A DNA stretch of 64,000 bases, from contig CAAFZX010000038.1 in the NCBI GenBank assembly GCA_900767675.1, positions 31,416 through 95,415 of the forward strand, given 5' to 3'. Made by a program: the position numbers and the translations under genes. Of the stretch, positions 56,635 to 64,000 are shown in pieces. This DNA comes from an uncultured Collinsella sp. Lineage in GTDB: Bacteria > Actinomycetota > Coriobacteriia > Coriobacteriales > Coriobacteriaceae. Position 1 is the stretch's first letter, and every line of letters starts with the position of its first letter. The notes under the pieces were generated by a model that did no database searches, was not told the origin of the DNA, and was given only the letters and a program-made list of their open reading frames with translations.

Positions 56635-57959
56635 GCCTGCAAACGAGGATTAAGGCTGCCGGCGCTGCGGCGGCGGCAGCGCCTGTAGATGCGGGGCGCC
56701 GCCGCGCCGTGAAACGACGCACCAAGCGCGCCGTGATGGACCGCATGGGTTACGACGAAGTGGCGCGTATCAGCGCCTATATCGACCCGGCACTTGCCCG
56801 CTCGGAATTGCGTCCTGCGGTGGAGGCGGCGCTCAATGTTGAGGAGCCGACCGATCTCGCGACGCCCGAGCGCGAGACCATCATCGACGAGATTTTGGAT
56901 GACGTGGTGGGCTTGGGGCCGTTGCAGCCGCTCATCGAGGACGACACCGTTACCGAGATCATGATCAACGGCTGCCGCTCGGCTTTCTTTGAACGCGGCG
57001 GCGTCTTGTACCCCATCGAGCATGCGTTTGAGGATGATGAGCAGATCCGTGTGCTTATCGACCGCATTATCTCGCCACTTGGCCGCCGTATCGACGAGCG
57101 CAGCCCCATCGTCAACGCCCGCCTCAAAACGGGCTATCGCGTCAACGCGGTGATTCCGCCTGTGGCGATTGACGGACCGATTCTCACCATCCGAAAGTTC
57201 TCGGACCGTATCTGCTCGCTGGACGAGCTCGTGGGGTTGGGATCGCTGCCGCTTTGGTATGCGCAGCTGCTGTCGTGTGCGGTGTCGCTGCGACAGGACC
57301 TGGCGGTTGCGGGAGGCACGGGATCTGGTAAGACCACCCTGCTCAACGCGTTGTCATGTGAGATTTCCACCGGCGAGCGCATCGTGACGATCGAGGACTC
57401 TGCTGAGCTCAAGTTTGCGCATCATCCGCACGTGGTGCGCCTAGAGGCGCGCGAGGCTTCAATTGAGGGCGAGGGCGCGGTGACGATCCGCGACCTGGTG
57501 ACTAATGCCCTGCGCATGCGCCCCGACCGCATCGTGGTGGGCGAGGTGCGCGGTGCCGAGTGCTGCGACATGTTGCAGGCCATGAACACGGGCCACGACG
57601 GGTCGCTCACCACGCTTCATGCGGGTTCAGAACAGGAGACCGTGGTGCGTCTGACGTTGCTTGCACGTTATGGCATCGATCTGCCGAGCGAGCTCATCGA
57701 GGAGCAGATTGCCATGGCACTCGACGGTATCGTGATGTCCGAGCGCCACGCCGATGGCAGGCGCTTCGTCTCCTCGTATTCGGGGGTGCGACGCGCCGCA
57801 TCGGGCGGCGTAGAGCTCGAGCGCTATGTGACGTTCGATGCCGCCGAGCGCACCTGGACGCTTGACCGCGAGCCGCCGTTTATCGCAGAAGGCCTGCGGT
57901 CGGGGACGCTCACACAAGAGGAGGTGGACGAATGGAGATCACTGTGCCCCTCGTCGTAG
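56631..57959 (+). CDS. tadA: Tad pilus secretion ATPase TadA/CpaF
   Basis: A 442-residue type II/IV secretion hexameric ATPase. Walker A is G-G-T-G-S-G-K-T-T-L-L; the Asp box and Walker B lie in R-P-D-R-I-V-V-G-E-V-R-G; the His box is N-T-G-H-D-G-S-L-T-T-L-H-A. All are intact. It powers assembly, and perhaps retraction, of Flp pili through TadB/TadC. Both ends overlap neighbours. Confidence 0.95.
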   Translation: MSLQTRIKAAGAAAAAAPVDAGRRRAVKRRTKRAVMDRMGYDEVARISAYIDPALARSELRPAVEAALNVEEPTDLATPERETIIDEILDDVVGLGPLQPLIEDDTVTEIMINGCRSAFFERGGVLYPIEHAFEDDEQIRVLIDRIISPLGRRIDERSPIVNARLKTGYRVNAVIPPVAIDGPILTIRKFSDRICSLDELVGLGSLPLWYAQLLSCAVSLRQDLAVAGGTGSGKTTLLNALSCEISTGERIVTIEDSAELKFAHHPHVVRLEAREASIEGEGAVTIRDLVTNALRMRPDRIVVGEVRGAECCDMLQAMNTGHDGSLTTLHAGSEQETVVRLTLLARYGIDLPSELIEEQIAMALDGIVMSERHADGRRFVSSYSGVRRAASGGVELERYVTFDAAERTWTLDREPPFIAEGLRSGTLTQEEVDEWRSLCPSS

Positions 57960-58858
57960 GGGGCTTGGCAGGGCTTTCTGTCGCGACGGCGTGCGGGGCG
58001 GAACCTCGTGTGCCGCAGGTACCGCCGGCGGAGCTGGCACGTCAGGCGCTCGAGACGGTGGCAGAGAAGCTGCCGCGTGAGCTGGTGGAAAACGATCTGC
58101 TGAAAAAGATCGCCCGTTCGTGGGCATCGCTGGCTCTGGCGCATCGCCTTGGCCTCGTGATCGAAGATGCTTCGGGACGTTTGGCGTTTCTGCTGCTATC
58201 GAGCGGTGTCTGCTGCGTTTTACTAACGATGGTGTCGTTATCGCCCCTCGGATTTGCCTTGGGACTTGTTGCTCCGTTTGCCGTTGGTGCCGCTCGGGAT
58301 GGCTTTGAGAGCCGGCGCGAGCAACACGATGCAGAAGAGGCAATGCCCGAGGCGTTTACCGCACTTTCCATGTCGCTTGCCTCGGGACATTCGCTGGCCC
58401 AGGGCATGCGCTTTGTGGGCGCTCATGCGCAAGAGCCAGTGCATACCGAGTTTTTGCGGGTGGCGGCGGCGATCGATTGCGGCATCTCGGCGACCGACGC
58501 GCTCGATGACTTGCTCGTGCGTATCGACGCCCCCGGTCTTTCGCTTGTGACCTTGGCGCTTAAGGTGTCTCAGCGCACCGGCGCTCCGCTTGCCGACTTA
58601 CTGTCCGAGGCGTCGAGCATGGTGGGGGAGCGCATTGAGCTCAAGCGCCGCCTGGATGTTAAGACGTCGCAGGCTCGCATGTCTGCGCATATGGTCGCGG
58701 CGATGCCGGCGGGCATGTGCGCGGTGTTGGCGCTGCTTTCGGCAGATTTTCGTCGCGGTCTTGCGACGCCTGCCGGCGCGGGCGCTGTGGTGCTGGGTCT
58801 TGCCCTCAACGCCGTTGCCCTGGTGGTTATCCGGCGCATTATGCGGGTGGAGCTATGA
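57932..58858 (+). CDS. tadB: Tad pilus inner-membrane platform protein TadB
   Basis: A 308-residue T2SSF-domain protein with membrane helices near residues 5-20, 80-120 and at the C terminus. The F-domain signature A-L-S-M-S-L-A-S-G-H-S-L-A-Q-G lies near 145. The start overlaps TadA by 28 nt and its stop overlaps tadC (ATGA). Confidence 0.9.
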   Translation: MEITVPLVVGGLAGLSVATACGAEPRVPQVPPAELARQALETVAEKLPRELVENDLLKKIARSWASLALAHRLGLVIEDASGRLAFLLLSSGVCCVLLTMVSLSPLGFALGLVAPFAVGAARDGFESRREQHDAEEAMPEAFTALSMSLASGHSLAQGMRFVGAHAQEPVHTEFLRVAAAIDCGISATDALDDLLVRIDAPGLSLVTLALKVSQRTGAPLADLLSEASSMVGERIELKRRLDVKTSQARMSAHMVAAMPAGMCAVLALLSADFRRGLATPAGAGAVVLGLALNAVALVVIRRIMRVEL

Positions 58859-59496
58859 GCGCCCCGGTTGCAGCTGCGGCTTGCCTGTGCGCCCTGAGTG
58901 TATTTGTCGCGACGGGTTTTGATCGGGCGGATGCACGCAAGATCGCAGGGGCCTGCAAGCGCGAGGCGGTGCTGGTCGCTGCCGCGGGTCGCTCGGTGGT
59001 CGATGCTCTGACCGCGCGAGTGAAGGGCGCGGTTGGAGCGGTCGGCCCGGCGCGAGTGTCGCTCGGCGAAGTGTCCGAGATGATCGATGTTGTGCGCTTG
59101 GGTCTTTCGGCCGGTCTTTCGTTTGATGCGGCGCTTGAGATTTTCTGCGCCAACCGCCGGTCAGTGCTCGCTCTTCGCCTTGAGCGCGCCTGCATGGCGT
59201 GGCAGGTGGGCGTGGGCACGCGTGAGGACGAGTTGTTGGCCGCCGCGCGCGACCTGGACGTGCGAGCGCTCGAGACCTTTGCCATCACGGTGGGGCAGGC
59301 GCTCGCCCTGGGTGCCCCACTTGCCGAGACGCTGGCCGCTCAAAGTCGCGAGATCCGTGCGGCTCATCGCGCCGCGGTCGAGCGCGAGATCGAGCGTGCG
59401 CCCGTCAAGCTGCTGATTCCCACCGGCACGCTCATCTTGCCGGCGTTGCTTCTGTCCATATTGGGCCCGCTGCTGGGAGCAGGCGGGATGATGTAG
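58855..59496 (+). CDS. tadC: Tad pilus platform protein TadC
   Basis: A 213-residue T2SSF-domain protein, shorter than many TadC. It has V-R-L-G-L-S-A-G-L-S-F-D-A-A-L, then A-R-D-L-D-V-R-A-L, with a C-terminal hydrophobic end. It pairs with TadB. Start at the ATGA overlap. Confidence 0.88.
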   Translation: MSAPVAAAACLCALSVFVATGFDRADARKIAGACKREAVLVAAAGRSVVDALTARVKGAVGAVGPARVSLGEVSEMIDVVRLGLSAGLSFDAALEIFCANRRSVLALRLERACMAWQVGVGTREDELLAAARDLDVRALETFAITVGQALALGAPLAETLAAQSREIRAAHRAAVEREIERAPVKLLIPTGTLILPALLLSILGPLLGAGGMM

Positions 59497-59506
59497 GGAG
59501 GAATAC

Positions 59507-59740
59507 ATGAACACGATGACTGACGCTGCTGGCAAGGTCCAGGGCTGGGCGTTTTGCCGGGCGGCACATGTTCGTCAGCGCGCCAAGGAACTATTGCAGG
59601 AGGAGAGTGCACAGGGTACCACCGAGTATGCCATCTTGGTCGGCGTGCTCGTGGTGATCGCGATTATCGCCATCGTTGCATTTAAGGGCAAGGTCCAAGA
59701 TCTATGGAACGCTATCAGCGAGGGCATCAACAGCCTGTAG
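59507..59740 (+). CDS. flp: Flp-type major pilin
   Basis: A 77-residue pilin precursor. A long basic/polar leader precedes E-E-S-A-Q-G-T-T-E-Y-A-I-L-V-G, where cleavage after Gly and the conserved Glu-Tyr fit the Flp class. A 20-residue hydrophobic helix follows. A GGAGG site precedes it. It is the most likely pilus subunit of this operon. Confidence 0.88.
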   Translation: MNTMTDAAGKVQGWAFCRAAHVRQRAKELLQEESAQGTTEYAILVGVLVVIAIIAIVAFKGKVQDLWNAISEGINSL

Positions 59741-60267
59741 AGGGCGAGCGCCCCATCGGGGTGCTGCTGGTGTTTGCTTGCCTGACCGTGGCGATAGCGG
59801 CGGTGCTTTGGGGGCTTAACGCCGCGCGGCAGCAGCGTCCTGGGACCGCCTCCGATTTGGGCTCAGATTCGGCGGTGGCGTCTCAAAAAGATGAGATGCG
59901 AGATGCGGACGATTCGGATGTCGCTGTCACGGCGCAAACCTTTCTGCGGACGCTCGACAAGCGGTCTGGCACTGCGACGGATTCGCCTGAGGGCAACGCG
60001 ATTGCGGTCCGGCTTGCATGGTCCGAGGACCGACCGATGACCGAAGCGGCGGCGGATATGCTGCGTGCCTATCGCGAGGTACCCACGGCGCAACTTGCTC
60101 TGAGCGGCTATCTCGACATCAAGGGAAACGTGTGGGGCGCCATCGTGCGCGACGGACGCGGCTGGGTCGATATGGTGACAATTGCCGCGGATGCTGGCGA
60201 TGCTTCGTGTCGTCTGCGCGCCGTGCGCCTGAGCCCGCAGGCAACGGACTCAAAGGAGGGATCGTGA
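59704..60267 (+). CDS. Tad-operon membrane-anchored hypothetical protein
   Basis: A protein of up to 187 residues with one membrane helix (G-V-L-L-V-F-A-C-L-T-V-A-I-A-A-V-L near residues 18-36) and an exported domain. It overlaps the pilin gene by 37 nt if the ATG at 59704 is used; a GTG at 59761 is a later choice. It has no recognised family. Position suggests a pilus accessory protein. Confidence 0.6.
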   Translation: MERYQRGHQQPVEGERPIGVLLVFACLTVAIAAVLWGLNAARQQRPGTASDLGSDSAVASQKDEMRDADDSDVAVTAQTFLRTLDKRSGTATDSPEGNAIAVRLAWSEDRPMTEAAADMLRAYREVPTAQLALSGYLDIKGNVWGAIVRDGRGWVDMVTIAADAGDASCRLRAVRLSPQATDSKEGS

Positions 60268-60268
60268 A

Positions 60269-60487
60269 ATGCATGATGTCCTGTGTGAGGAATCTGCCCA
60301 GGCGACGGTCGAATACGCCATCGTCACGGTGGCGCTGTTATCGATCGTGCTGGCGATCGCGGGACTTTGGCGTGCCGGCACCGATGGGCGCTTGGAGGCG
60401 CTGGTTGAGCGGGCGGCATCCCATGGCGTTGCCTCGACGTCGGTTATCGACGCCGCTGCGGCCGCTAAGGACATCGCGTTGTATTGA
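60269..60487 (+). CDS. Small pilin-like (TadE/Flp-type) protein
   Basis: A 72-residue protein with E-E-S-A-Q-A-T-V-E-Y-A-I-V-T-V-A-L-L, a prepilin-like hydrophobic segment with Glu five after the likely cleavage. It differs from the Flp pilin by Ala in place of Gly at the junction. It is probably a minor pilin. Its stop lies just inside the next TadE-like reading frame. Confidence 0.7.
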   Translation: MHDVLCEESAQATVEYAIVTVALLSIVLAIAGLWRAGTDGRLEALVERAASHGVASTSVIDAAAAAKDIALY

Positions 60488-60959
60488 TGCCGCGCGCGAG
60501 GACCGGGCGCAGTCTACGGTCGAGGCCGCTTTTTTGCTGCCGACGTTTCTGGCACTCATCCTTCTCGCGCTGCAACCGGTGTGCCTGCTCTATACGCGCG
60601 CGGTCATGGAGTCTGCCGCCGCCGAGACCGCGCGGCTCATGACCACGACGACGGCGGAGGACGACGATCTTAAGGAGTTCACCCGCCGCCGACTTGCCGC
60701 AGTGCCCAACGTTTCGATCTTTCATGCCGGCGGGCCGTTGTCGTGGGATATCGAGCTTGGCCGGGCCGGTGCGGGTGGCGTCTCGTCCGTGTCCGTTTCC
60801 GGCGAGGTCAAGCCGTTGCCTGTGATCGGTGCGTTTGCGCAGGCTATGGGTGGTACCGACGAGGGCGGCTACGTTGAGCTCAAAGTCGATGTCTCGTATC
60901 AATCGCGTCCCGAATGGCTGGAGGGAGATTATGATTCGTGGATTGCTGCATGGGATTAG
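60423..60959 (+). CDS. TadE-like pseudopilin
   Basis: The recognisable part reads D-R-A-Q-S-T-V-E-A-A-F-L-L-P-T, then a long hydrophobic helix and a ~100-residue exported domain. The start is uncertain. The ATG at 60423 would overlap the previous gene by 65 nt and give a basic leader. A non-standard ATT at 60483 would begin I-D-A-A-R-E-D-R-A-Q. I list the ATG. TadE-type proteins are minor pilins needed for pilus formation. Confidence 0.65.
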   Translation: MALPRRRLSTPLRPLRTSRCIDAAREDRAQSTVEAAFLLPTFLALILLALQPVCLLYTRAVMESAAAETARLMTTTTAEDDDLKEFTRRRLAAVPNVSIFHAGGPLSWDIELGRAGAGGVSSVSVSGEVKPLPVIGAFAQAMGGTDEGGYVELKVDVSYQSRPEWLEGDYDSWIAAWD

Positions 60960-63096
60960 GCGCTGCCTGTTGCGGGTGACGCAAGGGTTTGCGGCCCGCC
61001 GTCGACCAGGCGCTCTCCGCAAACGAGGCGGCTTTATGGGTCGAGCCGGTATCGACCTGTTTATCGAAGACGGTGCCTACACCACGCTCTCCTCTGCGGT
61101 GGTCATCTTGGTGGTGCTCACGCTGCTGTTTTCGTCGACCGCGGCGATATGGAGCATGTCGCGTGCCGGGGATACCCAGGTGGCGGCTGATAGCGGCGCG
61201 CTGGCGGGTGCCAACGTAGTGTCGTCCTATCACACGGCTGCCACGGTGGTTGATGCGAGCATCTTGAGTCTGGGGCTGGCGGGGTTTGCCACGATCGGGA
61301 CGGGCCTGGTCGCCATCCTCATCCCGGGTGCCGAGCCGGTTGCCGGCAATATGGTCGACACCGGGATTGAGATCATTAAAACGCGCAACAAGTTTGCCAA
61401 AAGCGCATCGGAAGGCTTACAGAAAATCGAGACGGCTCTGCCGTATCTGATCGCCGCGCGTGCCACGCAGGCGGTGTCGGCGCAGGATACCGATAGTGTG
61501 ACCTATACCGGTACGGCGCTTGCCGTGCCCAGGACATCCGAGTCTGACTTCGCTGCGCTCGAGGGGTCCGAGATCTCGACCGATGCCATTAAAGACACAT
61601 CAGATGATTTAGAGTGTGCGGCCGAGGAGCTGCGGAAGGCTTCTGAGGACACGGCGAAGGCTAAAGAGCGTGCTTGGCTGGCGGATTGTGGTGGGTCTGA
61701 CAAGGGCTCGGTCGGCAGCTGTTCTTGCATGTGGGAGCGTGCGAAAAGCCTAACGGATCTCTCCGGTGTTCAAAATCCGCATTACTCATCGAGCGTTACG
61801 TGGGAGCCCCAAGTTGCCCTTGATCGCGCGAAGGACTACTACCATTGGCGTCTGACAAATGAGAAGCCCCACGGCTCGAGTGTCGAGATGAAGGCAGAGT
61901 CTGCGGCGCGTAAGGCGTTTTATACCTATGCGAGCGCGGAGGTCGATCGGGCACATATAACCGAGAACGGAGACAGGGTCTCCTCCTATATTCCGCTGCT
62001 GCCGCGCAACTCTGATGAGGTTCGGGCGACGGAACTCTATACCGATGCGGTGTGGCCGACGAGCGTGAACGATGACAAGGCGTATCTGCATTACGGGACG
62101 ACCTGCCCTAACTATAAGAAAGGGACGCCGAGCGGATTTGCTTCGGTTGCCGATTACGATGGACAGGATAAATGCAGCAAATGCCATTTTGGCGTTTCGT
62201 CGCTTGGTGCTGTTGCGGCGCCTTCAACCTCTATCGAAAACGGCTTCGAGTATCACTTTGACAAGTTTAAAGACGCCCTGGAAGGCTACGTCGAATGCCG
62301 CAACAAAGAGCTCGAGCTCGAACGTCAGACCGAAGACGAGACCGACCGTGCGAGCAATGCGTTTGACCAGGCCATCAAAGCGCTTTCGGGCGAGCGTCCG
62401 CGTATCGCCCCACCTGGCCGCAACGGCGTAGTCGCCTTTGCAGTTTCGGGTGATATTGCCAGCCCCGATCAACTTAACTCTTCGTTTAACACGGCGGTTG
62501 AGCTTGGCAGTCGCGGTGCCATCTCTGCCGCGGTGCTGGCGCCCGATGAGGCGACGGCGCAAAACAACGTGCTTTCGCGATTTTTCTCGACATTGAAGGA
62601 ACGCTCGGGTGGCGTTGCCGGCGTACTCGACGGCGTCATGGATGTTTGGGGACGGCTGCTCGTAGGATACGGTGATATCCAAGGTTCGGCCGACGAACTT
62701 ATGGACGAGATGATTAAAGGCCTAGGAGGGGGCAGCGGCGCGTTGGGCTCCATCGCATCATGGCTCGGCGATACCGTTTCGGCGTCCGTGGCGGCGTTGG
62801 GTCTGGAACCGTGCGACTTGCGCCTGCGAAAGCCGGTGCTGACCGATTCCGCCAACGTCATTAAGAGCCCGGGGTCTGACATTGCCGGTCTCTCTCAAGC
62901 GCAAGACAAGCTGCGAAGTATTCCGTTGGGCGTGACCGATCCCAAGGCGCTTTGCGAGGCGTTGGAATATCAAGTCGAACGCACCATCAGCGGTACGGTG
63001 CTCACACTTGCGGAGATTCCTCTGCCCGGCGGCGGCTCCATCCCGCTTACCGTCGATGTCGCCACGCTGGTTGGCGCTCTGGGCGGTGGGTCGTAA
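60931..63096 (+). CDS. Large TadG-like pilus-associated protein
   Basis: A 721-residue protein. The N-terminal ~40 residues are basic, then there is a hydrophobic helix (T-L-S-S-A-V-V-I-L-V-V-L-T-L-L-F) with A-A-D-S-G-A-L-A-G-A-N, the Tad/TadG-type start. A long exported domain follows, rich in charged helices, with a Cys-x-x-Cys (K-C-S-K-C) near 440 and hydrophobic helices towards the end. It is far longer than a pseudopilin; it may be a tip or adhesive element. Start at GGAGGGAG; it overlaps the previous gene. Confidence 0.7.
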   Translation: MIRGLLHGIRRCLLRVTQGFAARRRPGALRKRGGFMGRAGIDLFIEDGAYTTLSSAVVILVVLTLLFSSTAAIWSMSRAGDTQVAADSGALAGANVVSSYHTAATVVDASILSLGLAGFATIGTGLVAILIPGAEPVAGNMVDTGIEIIKTRNKFAKSASEGLQKIETALPYLIAARATQAVSAQDTDSVTYTGTALAVPRTSESDFAALEGSEISTDAIKDTSDDLECAAEELRKASEDTAKAKERAWLADCGGSDKGSVGSCSCMWERAKSLTDLSGVQNPHYSSSVTWEPQVALDRAKDYYHWRLTNEKPHGSSVEMKAESAARKAFYTYASAEVDRAHITENGDRVSSYIPLLPRNSDEVRATELYTDAVWPTSVNDDKAYLHYGTTCPNYKKGTPSGFASVADYDGQDKCSKCHFGVSSLGAVAAPSTSIENGFEYHFDKFKDALEGYVECRNKELELERQTEDETDRASNAFDQAIKALSGERPRIAPPGRNGVVAFAVSGDIASPDQLNSSFNTAVELGSRGAISAAVLAPDEATAQNNVLSRFFSTLKERSGGVAGVLDGVMDVWGRLLVGYGDIQGSADELMDEMIKGLGGGSGALGSIASWLGDTVSASVAALGLEPCDLRLRKPVLTDSANVIKSPGSDIAGLSQAQDKLRSIPLGVTDPKALCEALEYQVERTISGTVLTLAEIPLPGGGSIPLTVDVATLVGALGGGS

Positions 63097-63572
63097 TGAG
63101 TATCCGCATGCGTCTGCGCGAGGAGCGCGCCCAAGCGACGGTGGAGATGGCAGTGGTCACGCCCGTCCTGCTGGTTCTGGCGCTTATCGTGTACAACGTC
63201 ATGGTCTTTGCCAGTGCGGTCGCACGCTTCGATCGCGTGGTGCCCGATATCGTGCTAGCACATGCCGTGGCGCCGAGCGGGGAGGGCGATGGCAGCTCCA
63301 TCGATGCTTCCGCGACCGTTCAGGCTCAGATCCAACATGCCATGGAAGGCTATGACTTGCTGATCGAGGTCTCGAGCGAACAGGGTGCGACGACATCGGA
63401 TGGCGGTTTGCTTTCGCTTTCCGGCACGTTTAGGACCTACACCTGCACCATGCACTATGAGCCGTGGCCGACTTCTCTCAGCATCGCCGGCGTTTCGCTG
63501 GGGGCGCCGACAACGTTGTCGCACGAGCGCGCGGTGACGGTCGATCCATGGCGTCCGGGGGTGGTCATGTGA
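63096..63572 (+). CDS. TadE-like pseudopilin
   Basis: A 158-residue protein with R-A-Q-A-T-V-E-M-A-V-V-T-P-V-L-L-V-L-A-L at the N terminus, the TadE signature. An exported domain follows with a single Cys. It overlaps the previous stop by one base and the next gene by 4 nt, so it is part of the same coupled operon. Confidence 0.82.
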   Translation: MSIRMRLREERAQATVEMAVVTPVLLVLALIVYNVMVFASAVARFDRVVPDIVLAHAVAPSGEGDGSSIDASATVQAQIQHAMEGYDLLIEVSSEQGATTSDGGLLSLSGTFRTYTCTMHYEPWPTSLSIAGVSLGAPTTLSHERAVTVDPWRPGVVM

Positions 63573-63928
63573 CCGCGGTCTCGTCCTACATCGCCTACGC
63601 GCGGGCACTCAATAGGCTGGGTTGGACGCCGGCCGAGTTTGCGGTGGCGGAGGCGTTTGTCGTGCGCCTGCGCGGCATGCTGGGACGGCGTCCGGTTGCC
63701 GCCAACGGCCTGCTGCTCGTCATGGCGTTTCCACGCTGCTCTTCGGTCCATACGTGTTTTATGGCCTATCCCATCGACATCGCCTTCATCGATCGCGACG
63801 GCAATATCCTCGCGCGCTACGAAAACGTATGTCCCTGGCGTATGTGCTCCTGCCCCGGCGCCTGGGCCGCACTAGAGCGCCCTTCAATCATTGTTTCGAC
63901 CCCTGCTCTCCAACGCGTGCCGGCTTAA
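63569..63928 (+). CDS. DUF192-family protein
   Basis: A 119-residue protein with R-L-R-G-M-L-G-R and H-T-C-F-M-A-Y-P-I-D-I-A-F-I-D-R-D-G, then P-W-R, the DUF192 core. DUF192 proteins are often near Tad loci in Actinobacteria; function unknown. It starts with GTG overlapping the previous TGA. No signal peptide is seen in the chosen start. Confidence 0.75.
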   Translation: MTAVSSYIAYARALNRLGWTPAEFAVAEAFVVRLRGMLGRRPVAANGLLLVMAFPRCSSVHTCFMAYPIDIAFIDRDGNILARYENVCPWRMCSCPGAWAALERPSIIVSTPALQRVPA

Positions 63929-63986
63929 GAATTGGCGACAGCGGACTTTCGTCATACGAAATTGGGTAAGATGGAGGAGAAGATGC

Positions 63987-64000
63987 ATGGATGTTGAGAT
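63987..64000 (+). CDS. Start of next gene (truncated by window edge)
   Basis: An ATG at 63987 preceded by GGAGGA (63973-63978) reads M-D-V-E before the window ends. A tttcgt/acgaaa palindrome lies at 63947-63961. Product unknown. Confidence 0.4.

Overview
The window is a compact, GC-rich bacterial chromosome segment, most likely from a Coriobacteriia member such as Collinsella. This is inferred from the gene set, codon style and many short dispersed inverted repeats; no rRNA marker is present. About 50 genes are readable, mostly in short co-directional operons.

Layout. 1-9.3 kb: end of a RecQ-type helicase gene, a GntR regulator with a sugar-phosphate deglycase-type SIS protein, a lactate/2-hydroxyacid dehydrogenase, MetA, a 5-formyl-THF cyclo-ligase, a HicAB toxin-antitoxin pair and a large M16 protease. 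9.7-14.5 kb: a GntR regulator with a mannose-family PTS (IIA, IIB, IIC, IID) and a second SIS deglycase. The genes resemble fructoselysine/glucoselysine (Amadori product) uptake systems. This cassette is bracketed by related repeats. 14.6-16.4 kb: an AlbA_2/Schlafen-type regulator behind a six-copy repeat array.

16.5-33.8 kb is the most unusual part. It has a PilZ (c-di-GMP) protein and six membrane-tethered or secreted proteins sharing a TasA/camelysin-like plan and a C-terminal W-L/M-E/D-G-x-D motif. Two SipW/ER-type signal peptidases flank a membrane-anchored McrB-like AAA+ ATPase and a DUF2357-like coiled-coil protein. Between the two halves of this set lie an HNH endonuclease, a DUF5710 protein, a possible nuclease-domain protein, a small zinc-ribbon protein and tRNA-Val(GAC). 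I read this as a probable surface-fibre export and assembly locus with an unexpected McrB-like motor.

33.9-54 kb is mostly housekeeping: an EamA transporter, GlmM, an M32 carboxypeptidase, a T-box-controlled pheS-pheT pair, a cobalt/nickel ECF transporter (CbiMQO), a PLC-like zinc protein, a frameshifted pseudogene, pyruvate kinase, a P-type Ca2+-like ATPase with a structured leader, and RsgA. 54.3-64 kb is a Tad/Flp pilus operon: CpaB, TadZ, TadA, TadB, TadC, Flp pilin, several TadE/G-like pseudopilins and a DUF192 protein. It continues past the window edge.

Two separate surface-appendage systems (the TasA-like cluster and Tad pili), a PilZ protein and Amadori-sugar uptake together suggest a gut-adapted, surface-colonising anaerobe.
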